Origin: Amphiura filiformis
Taxonomy: Eukaryota > Echinodermata > Ophiuroidea > Amphilepidida > Amphiuridae
Length of the DNA stretch: 64,000 nucleotides
Direction of reading: 5' to 3'
Assembly (NCBI RefSeq): GCF_039555335.1
Contig: NC_092637.1
Coordinates: 9,570,815 to 9,634,814 of the forward strand
This document shows positions 1 to 64,000 of the stretch, piece by piece (the stretch's first letter is position 1; every line of letters starts with the position of its first letter). A program made the translations under genes and the position numbers. The notes beneath the pieces are model-generated. The model made no database searches. It was not told where the DNA came from and saw only the letters and a program-made list of their open reading frames with translations.

Positions 1-389
1 AAATGTATGAATCAAAGGCCAAACATGCATTTTTAGGGTGCATCAGTTGAAAGACTTGCACGAAGTCTAATTTCAATTTATGTATTCTAACTTTTGTTCT
101 TATAACCAGTCAAAAGTAATACAAAAGTGTGAAAATTAGAGCAACATTTCGGCATATACTAAAGATTTTGAATGTTTAGACTTGTTCCAAGTCTTTGACT
201 TTAGTGACTTGATTATCAAAAACATGCCGAAAATGATGTTTTTGGTTCGTTCTTTCAAGATATTAGTAAACTAGTGAACTTCTTTTATCTCCAGTTAGTA
301 CTAAATGAATGATTAGGATTGAGCTATGTTTCATTTGGCAAAACTTGATAATTGTTAATAAAAAAACATATACGACGCATCGCAAGTCT
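1..389. other. Flank with no recognised feature
   Basis: AT-rich sequence without a supported gene. Nothing recognised until the TTAA target site of the fold-back element at 390-393. Confidence 0.5.
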
Positions 390-565
390 TTAAGGGGTGG
401 TGTATGAACGTTTGGACAGTATTTATTGTGGCACATTAGAGCACATCAGACATATCGAATTGCATTCTGAATACGAAGAATGTCCTTCTGATTAAATAAT
501 TTTCAATTTTTGAAATTCGTAATGTAATACACATTTTATGGCAAATGATTAAAAATGTATATTTT

Positions 566-835
566 TGATATTTAACAGGGCTCGAAGTAAACTTTATAAA
601 TCTGATGATTTATACTTATCAGATTTATACTTTAAGTGTATGTAGGTGGGATGAAAAGCCGACGATCAATTGAAAATTTGGCCTTTTGTATTGAAGATAT
701 GGATTTTTTGGGGAAAAAATCCATATCTTCAATATGAAAGGTCAACATTTTCAATTGATCGTCGGCATTTCCTCCCAGCTACATACACTTTATGAATATG
801 TCATTAGATTTATAAAATTTACTTCGAGGACTGTT
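566..835. repeat. Hairpin core of the fold-back family
   Basis: A perfect-looking palindrome of about 270 bases. The left half has GCCGACGATCAATTGAAAAT and ATTGAAGATATGGATTTTTT; the right half has their reverse complement around a GGGG centre. The same hairpin occurs at about 12800-13075 and 13270-13530. Confidence 0.75.
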
Positions 836-838
836 ATA

Positions 839-2314
839 TACTGCGCCAATAAAATATCCTTACACTTGGAAAAATAATCACAATTCCCAAACTGAACAAT
901 ATTGGGGTAAATTTGTTTTTTAATAGATGCACTAGCTAATCCTGCACATTATGACACCACATTGAATCCAATGTGACTTCAAGAAGCAAAGTTACAAGCA
1001 TTTGATTAGACCAGAGAAGATGAGAAAAGAGGAGATCGCTCGAACATAATAATCCGATTACCCACAGTTAACCTCCATTCACTTTTCTTTGTTTGGGGTA
1101 CTTAAAACACCACTTGAAACTTCCTTTGTGGTAATCTGTTCATCCGCCACACGCTCGTCTGATTTGGTAGTTCTCTCTAGTGGAGAAAATATTCCACACA
1201 CGGAAGTACATCGTTAAAGTCCCAATTTTGCAGTCAAATCATGCTTTTTTCTTTAAAAAAAATAATACTAACCAGGGTGACCATGATTTTTAAAAAAAAA
1301 AAAAAGCATTATATATATCGCAACTCCCATTAAAAAAAATCAAAAAATTGTTAAGTTATGGAAAGTCAAGCATAATTAATTTTCCAATCAAATTAGTATA
1401 AGGTCAAAGGAAAAGAAATTTAAATGATAACTATTTGAATATTTGCGGCAGTTTACGGAAACTTAAAACCAGTGTAATCAGTAATTCAAACTCGTGTCAG
1501 TTTCTCCATATACTCCCGTTTTGTGTCCAAACGTGTCCAAAAATGCTATTTGGATCCAAAATGCGGTCTTTTTCACAGGATCTCGGGTCAAATTTAGCAG
1601 CCAGTCATGCCAAACAATACAGAAATTATATTTCGCGGTCAACTGACGTAACAAATTGATATCCGGGCATGCGTCGTTTAGAGCTAGACAGTCGTGACTC
1701 GCAAAGCCACTTATCGTATTAGTTGATCAATCGGATTAGATCATTGTTTCCATCAATAGGCGGATGCACACATTATTTATTTGATGTGGGCAGCGAGCGA
1801 CCTCCTCTTTTATCATCTTCTCTGATTAGACGAAGGTCCAGTTTTGAAAGTGACAAACTGGCCTATTCAAAACTCCACAAACTAGACATCTGGTTTGAGA
1901 GTGGTGAATGGCTAATTTATGCGTTTGGCTTTAATTTAACACAAAAGGAACAAAAGAAAACTGAAACAAAAGAACTGACAAATAAAATGAAAGTTATGAA
2001 AAGTACAGAGAAGTAAAACTGAAATAAAACTGCTTTAAATAACGCTTCATTGAAGAAACTGTGTTGTCTCTTTGTTTCGCTTGTTGGAATCTTTTTGCGC
2101 CTTGTATAGGCCAGTTTGTCACTTTTAAAACTGGACCTTCGTCTATTCAATTGCTTGTAACTTTACTTCTTGAGGTCACATTGGATTCAAAATGGTGTCA
2201 TAATGTGCAGGATTAGATAGTGCATCTATTAAAAAAACAAATTTAACCCAATTATGTCCAGTTTTAAAATTGTGATTATTTATCCAAGTGTAAGGATACT
2301 TTATTGGCGCAGTA
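839..2314. mobile_element. Inverted-repeat element nested in the fold-back element
   Basis: CTGCGCCAATAAAATATCCT at 841 pairs with the reverse complement at about 2293-2312. The imperfect pairing continues for about 170 bases (840-1010 and 2145-2314). It sits inside ..TATATA.. where the sister copy at 13525 has uninterrupted sequence, so it inserted into a TA-rich spot. The middle (1030-2140) contains only short open frames that I do not recognise. Confidence 0.6.
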
Positions 2315-2517
2315 TATATCAAAAATGTGAAAAATATCAAATTTTTATAATTTGTCATAAAATTTGTATATTATCGTGAATTTCAAAAAATGAAATTTAT
2401 TTGATATCAGAAAGACATTCTCCGTATTCAGAATGCAATTCGATATGTCTGATGTGCTCTCATGTCGAACAAAAAATACTGTCGAAACGCTCAAAACGCT
2501 CATTCCAGATCCCTTAA

Positions 2518-2925
2518 AACCGTCGTATGTTAGAGTTGGCATCTATGGGTTTGGACTTATGGCGGTCTAATGGAGTATTGAAATCCACCCCTGGTGTCCA
2601 TTTCACTAACATTTACGACGCGTCGTAAGTCTTAAATTCCATCGTAACTCCCGACGCATCGCAAAATATATTTTACTAAAATCACGTACGATAGGTACTC
2701 TTAGTAAGTAATATGGATATACTACAGGAACCCTTTATAAAGTTAAGGCTAGTAAAAGGGTATTCGCAACTTGCGAACGGTTACTTGAGTTATGTAGGGT
2801 TAATAGCGCAATACCCCCTGGTGCCTTTGGTAACGATGGCCAATTGATATGCTCCATAATTATTATACTGTATGTAATATTGTGCAAAGAACCCGAAGTT
2901 ACTTTTACTTTTTAAAGGGGTTCAT
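2518..2925. other. Flank with no recognised feature
   Basis: AT-rich sequence. A short stretch near 2608 (ACGACGCGTCGTAAGTCTTA) resembles the left flank of the fold-back element near 371. Nothing coding is supported. Confidence 0.4.
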
Positions 2926-2926
2926 A

Positions 2927-2981
2927 ATACAATACAATACAATACAATACAATACAATACAATACAATACAATACAATACA
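2927..2981. repeat. (AATAC)n microsatellite, LINE 3' tail
   Basis: About eleven AATAC units. On the minus strand the sequence before it reads GGATAGCGCTTGTATTG, the usual form of a CR1/L2-like LINE 3' end, so the repeat is best read as the LINE's reverse-transcribed tail. Confidence 0.75.
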
Positions 2982-3075
2982 AGCGCTATCCAAAAAAGAA
3001 CACATATAATTATAATAAAACAATAACCAATGGCATTCTACATAATAAACATGCAATTTACAGACAAGCATAGAA

Positions 3076-3200
3076 TTAAACAAACACATGAGTTTTTAAA
3101 TTGGTTTTGAAGATGTTCAATGTTTTGGCCTGCCTGATGTTGATTGGAAGAGAATTCCATAAACGAGGACCTGCGGTTTGATAATATCTGAAGCATGGAC
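3076..3200 (-). pseudogene. LINE reverse transcriptase C-terminal fragment
   Basis: Translation on the minus strand gives GPRLWNSLPINIRQAKTLNI followed by FKTNLKTHVFV and a stop at 3076-3078. (A/G)PRLWNSLPxxIRxxxSxxxFKxxLKTHL is the very common C-terminus of CR1/L2-like non-LTR reverse transcriptases. The 3' tail follows at 2927-2981. The rest of the ORF is missing or displaced, so the copy is dead. Confidence 0.75.
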
Positions 3201-3431
3201 CAAATTAAAAAATGATTTCTCCACCCTTCATCCCCGAAGGTCAGGTGGGTTTTAAAAAAGCACAGAAGTGCCCACTCATCCTTCTTATGAATGCATAGTT
3301 AAGTAGGCTACATAAATAGCGAAAGGCTATATTTTGTAAAATAAAACCATTATGAAATCATTAAATAATATACATCAAATTCAGGCATTTGAAAATACAT
3401 ATTATTAGCCAAAGCAGTGAATACCACAAAA

Positions 3432-3849
3432 TTATTTTACAAAAAAACATTCAGACATAAATTCAACAAGGTTATTTACATGATGCAATTCAAAAGAAAT
3501 GCCATTCCAATGACGGGGAAGGGAAACAACCGATAGAATTAAACAAAGATGAAGTTTTGGCAGTTTGGTGCAATAACCAAAATACTTCTTTGAACCAGAC
3601 AACCAACACAAGCAGGCTAATCTCATTGATTATTTTAAATCCAAAGATTAATCTTTGACAATTTACAACATCCTTCGGCTTAATAAATTTCAGGTCCACT
3701 ATCCTCTCAGAATATGAAGGACGATCTTCAAAATCAACTTCAACTTCAGTGCTATTCCTCTTGATTTGTTTCAAGCTATCAATATGATAACTACTTATAC
3801 CATCCTTGAGCTTTCTAGAATCCTTATGGATAGAGACAACATTGACCAT
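3432..3849 (-). pseudogene. Second LINE reverse transcriptase fragment
   Basis: The minus strand encodes YSERIVDLKFIKPKDVVNCQ, RLIFGFKIINEIS and, in another frame, SLPRHWNGISFEL. These resemble the LINE C-terminal pattern YxERLxxLxLxxLxxRRxxxDL...FKIIN...PRxWNxLP. Two frames are needed, so it is frameshifted. It may be the same insertion as 3076-3200 with extra sequence between. Confidence 0.5.
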
Positions 3850-3975
3850 GCTGTAGAAAATATATTAAATTGCTATCTACAATAGATAGTTTTGTACTCA
3901 CATCTTGCTATCTACTGAAGGATTTTTATATTGTTTTATCATGTTTATGTTCATACCTGTCATACTGTCAAAAAC

Positions 3976-5040
3976 ATGTCATTTTGCCTAAAAATGAGGT
4001 TTTTGTAAGGTTACTCAATAACAATAGTCGTATATAGCACAAACTATACATGTTCTTAATCCTTGTCATCAGACTAATAATTTGATATATCTCTCAACAA
4101 TTGTTTTACCCCTGTGTGACCTTTCGTGACCTCAAGCAAAAAAAACGTAGCCTACAATTTGAGTCCACTACTCCCTAGCAGTGATCTAGAGGGTCTATCC
4201 TAATACCTCATGGTAACAAACAATGGTAGATATTCGTCCTTTCAATCCTTTATTAATTATTAATTAATGCCCGTATGAGATTTAGCTCCCAGACTACACC
4301 TGATATCTAGAAGTATCTAAAATAGTATTTAAAAGTACTCACATCCTGATATCGGCTGTTGATTTACACTTTGCTATCTACATTAGAATGCTTGATATCA
4401 ACACACTGCTATAGCTAGAATATCGGTAGATATGTTTTTGGTTGTACGGGGGGACAAAATGTCATCTTACTCCGGGCAAAATTGGTGGCAAATTGCTCAT
4501 CTTGATATAAGAATCAAGAATCGGTATGAAACTTACCTTCTAAACTGTTTACTTTACTTGTTATGTGCAATGGGGTGCAATGGAAGTCAGAGATCAACAG
4601 TGGCCTATGGCCACCCATGGCATTTGACCTTGTTTGCACTCTAATCTCAGTCATGAGTAAGTGAACACAGTAGATAGGCAAAACAATTTTTTTGTTCTAC
4701 TCAACTACATAAACAATTTGCTATCATTTTTATCCAAATCGGAGTAAGTTGAAATTCTGATCCGTGTACAACCAAAAATGTGTCCCTTATCATAAAAATT
4801 AGGTTTTTGTAGGATAACTCAATAACGATAGGTCGTAGATAGCATAAACTATAAAACTATAAAGCATAAACATCAGATGAGAAATTTGATATATCTCTCA
4901 ACAAGATCGAAGCATTTTCAATTCTTTACCCCTGTGTGACCTTTCGTGACCTCTAGCAAAAACGGACCCTACAATTTGAGTCCACTACCCCCTAGCAGTT
5001 ATCTAGAGGGTCTATCCTAACACCTCATTGTAACAAATAT
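3976..5040. repeat. Diverged direct repeat of about 250 bp
   Basis: 3976-4226 and 4786-5038 match in the same direction. Shared words include CTGTGTGACCTTTCGTGACC, CAATTTGAGTCCACTAC and ATCTAGAGGGTCTATCCTAA. The identity looks moderate, so the duplication is old. The sequence between has no recognised gene. Confidence 0.7.
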
Positions 5041-6000
5041 TGTCAGACATGGGTGTTGAACTCGACCATATTTCAAAACCCCTTGCTCCTAGATTAGTTT
5101 GAGAATAAAGGTATCTTCAAGGTGTGATTGTAAAACTATCAGCAGTAGCTAACAAAGTGTGAGTATAAAACTACCTATAAGTTCTAGAAACGTTTGAGAC
5201 GGCAAACCACAAAACACCGGTTGCATTAAAATAAACGAACTCAAACTGAAGATGCGATTATAACACATATTTGCAATAATTATTGCGAGTATTCGCAATA
5301 ATTTCATGCATTTCATGAAGTGAACATGATGAATATAATTATATTAAATTTAATTTTCTTCAAAATAATGATGATAACTCTCCAGGAAACACTTTTCTTT
5401 GGTGCCCACCGGATTTCGAAGGAGAAACTTTGGACACAGAGTTTCCAAAGCTATGTTGAGCTCCAAAACATTGTTCCTCTATATTTGCACAAATCTGTTA
5501 GGCGAACAGAACGATTTTCGAATTTTAGTGTCTAGGAAAATCATATTGTTTACAGCGGTAAATCGGCAATCTTCTACAGTGCACCTTTCAATCAATTGTT
5601 ATTACGAAGCATGAAATCCACACAGGCGCATTACGCTACTTTATGATCAGATAATTGTTTTAGTAAACTCAAGCTGATGGTAATACTTTATCAACGTCAC
5701 TTTAGTACGGAAATGGACGTGGTTGTGAGGGGGTCAACACGAGGGAAAGAAGTTAACAGCTAGAGCTTATTGAAATACATAAAATTGTTTTAAACATAAA
5801 GGCTCCAAGTTGCGATTATTATTATTATTCTATCTTCGTGGATATAATATCCAAAAAAATGCAGCTGCTTTTTGAGCACAAATTGATGATAGACTGGGAT
5901 AAATACTGGCCCTCAAAGTACACCGCACCGCCTGGAAAATGATTAGGAGATTATACAATACCAATACCACACCATTGGTTGTAGGCGTAAAGTACACTCC
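5041..6000. other. Downstream flank of the gene, nothing recognised
   Basis: AT-rich. Short open frames on the plus strand at 5320-5614 show no motif. The candidate cleavage site for the minus-strand gene would lie near the right edge. Confidence 0.4.
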
Positions 6001-6031
6001 TGAGGGAAGACATGACTAGAATGAGGCGGAT

Positions 6032-59957
<53,926 letters not shown>

Positions 59958-60197
59958 CTGTAGCAAAATATAAGTAGAGTGAGCGATAATTAGAACATAC
60001 ATAGGACATTTAAAAGTGGGTTAACGACAAACAGATGCTCAAGAGGCGAAACATTATATATGTTGTGCCTTGTTGACATCAATTGTACCCGCTGTGATTA
60101 TTAATTAATTATAAACTAATAATGCGTTATGATGCCGTTTCACCGGTCTGGAGTCACATACAACCATAATCGCTATTATCGGTGTAATATGTCGTAC

Positions 60198-62282
60198 CCC
60201 CTTACCAAACAGGAAGGCTAAGATACCCTTCAATAACTAGTCATCTACCATTCGAACTCTAATAATACTGTTTTGATAGCGGTCATTACTATTCAAGACA
60301 CTCGAATAGTAGTACGACCGTTAGTGTAAGTTTTTCTTGAATAGTAAGGACCGCTAACTACCCTTCCTCTTACTATTCATATAGCTTTTAACTACCATTC
60401 AGACCAAGTGGCTTAGTATTCACAACAAGAAGGAAAATTTTCTAAGTATATTACCCTTCAACTAGCATTCCTTAATGGTCGACCCCAGGGTCAAGGACTA
60501 GTGCATGATGGGACTATATTTCCAACTGCCATTTTGAATTGGTGTGAATGCAGAGATGATGGGACTCTTGTTTTTGGATGTTTTTAGCTGTATTGCAGGC
60601 ATTGTTGTACAATATTGGGATGTTGCTTGACAATTAATACTATTTTATGTGAGCCATATAGTAATTGTGTGCAAGTGAAAATGCTACATGCATAATGTAG
60701 TATAATAGGTAAGCTTAAAATATATTTCATGTAAATTTGGTATGTACGTTTTCATGCTGGCAGTTTCTTGAAATAGGCAATGGTCTAGTGCAAGGAGGAT
60801 ATTATATTGAGGCATGTAAATAATTATTACATACTGTATCTCGTATATGGAGCTAATTTTTTCCCAGTAATAAATTGGGCTACTTGCTGAAGATTTTCAT
60901 GGAGGAATGTATATACATGCATGTATATATCATACAGGCCTCCATCTGGGAACATTTTTTGAATTGTTTGGAATGATATATATTGTCAAAAGATTATAAA
61001 TTAGAAAGTACAGGGTGCATCAGCGCTGCCAGTCATGCTTGCACGATGCAGAAGGGTACGTGGCATTTGGGGGATGTGCCCCTTCAGTCATACAATCCTT
61101 GTTTTTAGAAACATCTGGTGTACGTGTGTCCTCATTTGGCATTATAAGGAAACCCTGATCAATACACACACACCTGAGTGTTATAAAGGTGGACACAGTT
61201 TAGGACTATATATGCAAACACATACGCCCCACCACCCTGTCCAACGTGTGTCAATTGGGAATTCATGTGCCTAAAACTGTCAAAAGGGGACACATGCAAT
61301 TCTAGCCTAATCACCAATTATGGACATTTGTGTATCAATTAGGGACATTTGTGTGGGTAAATTGGGGACACTTACAATCGGGTATATCCTACGCCCCCCC
61401 CCCCGACAACTGGGGACATCTTAATTAACACCATATTTTTATCACTTTTAGCCAAAGGGGAGAAGTATCTCTACAACGGGGAACATCCATGCTTAAATGT
61501 CCCCGTTTCATGAATTTTAGACCAGGAAAATGTCCCCCATTCATCTGTGATTACTGTTTACAAGCTGTTTGTTTTGCATGAAAACATAAACTGTGACTGA
61601 GGACATTCTGGGGAGATTCTTCGGACACCGGGGTCATCAATTAGTCAATTACTACCCCCATGCCGGGCCCCCATGGTGCCCCATATTGAAATGCCAGAAG
61701 AGGTATGTATCAGTAGCACCAGTGATGTCCACAGCTTTTGGAAGTCCTCAGTTGGTGGGAAAAAAAAGTCCTTGACCGTCAGTATTCCTCAAGCGCCCCC
61801 TCATGCATACACATCCCCCCCACACACACCCCAACCCCCATTCAGGTATCCTATGCTACATGTACAATGTAGTATAGCATTCTGCTATACTGGATAATGG
61901 GCGACCACTACTGGTCAATAGAGTATTTGGTTTACTGGTCGACCACTAGTAGAGCATTTGGCTTACTGGTCCACTAGTGGTCGACCGCTAATACTACTGG
62001 TCAGTACTAGTATTCGGCTTACTGGTCGACCATTAGTATATCATTCGGCTTACTGGTCCACTAGCGGTCGACCATTAGTTAGCGTGGCTCATTTGCATAA
62101 TTCGCCTCATACGAAGGGTAGTCGAAGGGTAGTCGACTAGGAAGGCTAATTTTTCACTACAGAGTACTATATGACCGCTATAATAACAATAGCGGTCACA
62201 TGGCATTCGACCGCTAGATTATCGACCGCTATTGACGACCGCTTTGTGAAGGCTAGTTGAAGGCTAATGATTTAGGTAAGGG
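60198..62282. mobile_element. 2.1 kb TIR element with GACCGCTA-type iterons
   Basis: The ends CCCTTACC and GGTAAGGG interrupt the module sequence GTCGTACCGCTACATGGTAT that is whole at 50166. Both ends are packed with short repeats such as GACCGCTA, GGTCGACCA, ACTGGTCGACCA and AAGGCTA. The middle (60500-61900) has open frames with no motif. The target duplication is unclear, at most CC. Confidence 0.6.
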
Positions 62283-62641
62283 CCGCTACATGGTATTCGA
62301 AACTGACTCCTTGTTAAAGCAGCCGATCTGATTGGTGGTTAACATAAGTTGATCAACGATACTTTGATAACCAAAATCGCTAAAACATATCGTCAGCCTA
62401 CTACGATAATTGCCTAAGACGTTTTTGTAATTTTGAGAACAATGGTTCAAACATACATTTAAACATATTTATTCACCAATCTTTGCACAAGAACAAATAA
62501 AGGGAATAATCAGAAATAATTAGGTTGATTACGTACTGATGCCTGCTTGAACCATAATTTGTACTTTGCTCTCAAAATTAAAAAAGAATGACAAGGCAAT
62601 TATCGTAGTAGGCTGGCGATATATTGTTGCCTCAACAGTAA

Positions 62642-63615
62642 TGCACATATCAAATGCAATCCCGGCCCCTGGGGACCCGGGGATGGCCGGGTCATGGGCC
62701 GTGGATTTTCGGTTTTAAAGTTCAAGTCCCGGGTAAACACCTGGCCAGTCCCGGACCCACCCGGGCAAAACTCTCAGCCACTCCCCGGCCCCCCGGGGCA
62801 AATATCCGATGCAAACCCCGGGTATTCCTCGGCCCAAGTTCCCGGCCCTGAGCATCGTATATAGTCCTGGATCTTAATATGGTTTTAATATCGCGGCAGT
62901 CTTGTCATCACACTGGTCATGCGGGCTCTAAATTTGGCAGGTATGTCTTCAATGGACTGCCGAGCTCTGGATATGATGCTGGTGGATTCACACGCTTCAA
63001 ATATAGGCCTACATGTGTGTTCCATTGCAAATACGTCAGTTACTCACCTTGTTTTTAGTGTAGGCCTAATAATTTAAAACTTTCCTCTCGGCGGGTGGTT
63101 AAAACTTTTAAAAAATAGCTAAAAAGCAGGCTCTCGTTTGCACATGCATGTCAAGAAGCCAGTGTGGTCTGGTTAAACGTGCTAACTTTAGAGCCGTGCT
63201 AAATAGCAGATACATGGCCTACTGCAAAATTTGGAAACAACAGCCAAGATTTGTTTTTGGAATGGATTTATATGAACAGTAACATTAATGTGGATTATTA
63301 ATATACATCCACGGCTCAAGTACGGCCAAGTGATAGGATTCCCCGGCCCGTAAATGCGGGCATCCTTACTAGCAACCCACGGGCATGTTCACGGCCCATT
63401 TTACTGGTTGGAAAACCCCGGGTAAGTTACGACATAATCCCTGCCCTCGCCCTGGTAAAGTCCCGGCCCAATTTCCCGGGTGTTTGGCCGACGTCAAGTC
63501 CCGGCCAACACCCGGCTCACCCCGGGACACATCTTGAGTCAATCCCGGTCACATGATGTCAAGTCCCGGACCATCCCCGGGTCCCCAGGGGCCGGGGTTG
63601 CATTTGATATGTGCA
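62642..63615. mobile_element. GC-rich Harbinger-like element, copy 2 (reverse orientation)
   Basis: Same ends and CCCGGG-rich arms as 42504-43706 but inverted: CCCCGGGTAAGTTACGACAT here is its complement there. It is flanked by TAA (62639-62641 and 63616-63618), the complement of TTA. The sister module at 51935 shows the empty site CCAACATTAAATTC. Confidence 0.78.
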
Positions 63616-64000
63616 TAAATTCAAACTGTTTCATTTGACTATTTGCTCAGTATATAATCGCCATATGGTATCCATTTTACTATTTTCAATTTAATAGTGC
63701 ATTAACAATAACACAGATACTCGAACGAGAAACATTATACCTCTTCAAACATTATATTGGGTATATTTGGTTCCATGGAATAGGTATGGTCTCCTCCTTT
63801 CATTGACATTAAAATAAGTATCAATCAGATTTTCATCACTCATTTGTCTAAAGAAAGAAGGAAATTACTTTTCTAACATAACTATACGCGGAGTTTTCCC
63901 CCTTGCCCTTCAACTTTGATAGCATACCTTTGCCCTGGTAAGGCAGGGTTGTCAGTGTTTTTAATTGTTAAACAATAGGCTTTATGTTCAAATGGCTCAA
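63616..64000. other. Module intron sequence at the window edge
   Basis: Matches 51950-52300 (CAAACTGTTTCATTTGACTA and CCCTTGCCCTTCAACTTTGA), so the duplicated module continues past 64000. More ankyrin exons may lie beyond. Confidence 0.6.

Larger units (their letters stand above)
394..2513. mobile_element. Nested fold-back DNA element, TTAA target site
   Basis: The outer arms are inverted: 394-560 (GGGGTGGTGTATGAACGTTT) pairs with 2340-2513 (reverse complement GGGATCTGGAATGAGCGTTT). Both are flanked by TTAA (390-393 and 2514-2517). Inside lies a palindrome at about 566-835 and a second inverted-repeat element at 839-2314. The same family occurs at 12593-13710. The TTAA duplication suggests piggyBac- or Kolobok-type transposition. 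No transposase is visible, so it is non-autonomous. Confidence 0.72.

Noticed and set aside
1723-2150. Opposed short frames sharing a RRRSSFESDKLAY-like sequence
   Set aside because: They arise from a short inverted repeat within the nested fold-back element, not from coding sequence.
61035-61897. Overlapping plus-strand frames in the 2.1 kb TIR element
   Set aside because: No domain, low-complexity Pro/His stretches, and no splice or transposase signature.

Overview
The window is AT-rich animal DNA, most likely from a marine invertebrate deuterostome (an echinoderm or hemichordate is my best guess, low confidence). The evidence is split genes with GT..AG introns, many DNA transposons and MITEs of types common in such genomes, LINE 3' tails ending in GCGCTA..AAATG plus short tandem repeats, and frequent TAGGCCTA words. 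There is no operon structure, no ribosome binding sites and no CRISPR.

I can support one protein gene. It lies on the minus strand, from an open 5' side near 59957 to a stop codon at 6032-6034. I assembled 21 exons by hand from splice sites, matching phases and protein motifs. They total 3528 nt, or 1175 codons plus stop. In gene order they encode ten 34-residue ankyrin repeats (one exon each), a degenerate ankyrin cap, a Roc-type GTPase, a COR domain, a DZIP3-like HEPN domain with an R-x4-H motif, and a charged helical C-terminus. The first exon seen starts in phase 0 behind a splice acceptor, so the real N-terminus lies beyond 64000 or was not recognised. A repeat sensor, a GTPase switch and a possible RNase effector in one chain looks like a signalling or immune-type protein. 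That role is inference.

Layout. 1-6 kb is downstream flank: a 2.1 kb nested fold-back element, fragments of a LINE reverse transcriptase C-terminus, and a diverged direct repeat. 6.0-8.9 kb holds the HEPN and last COR exons. 8.9-13.9 kb is an intron with a LINE tail, MITEs, a possible SINE and a second fold-back element. 13.9-24.1 kb holds the COR and Roc exons in long introns. 24.1-27.5 kb is dense in MITEs around the ankyrin cap exon. 27.5-60 kb is an expanded ankyrin-exon array, built by repeated duplication of an exon-plus-intron module. Near-identical 5 kb units, four copies of one Tc1 insertion, broken exon pieces and many nested transposons are all visible there. 60-64 kb holds further intron-like module sequence with two more TIR elements.

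Because the array modules are paralogous, several insertions can be compared with unoccupied sister sites in the same window. This gives target-site duplications directly: TA for Tc1, TTAA for three elements, TTA/TAA for a GC-rich Harbinger-like pair, and AGTTTG for an element full of palindromic CTTACACGTGTAAG motifs.
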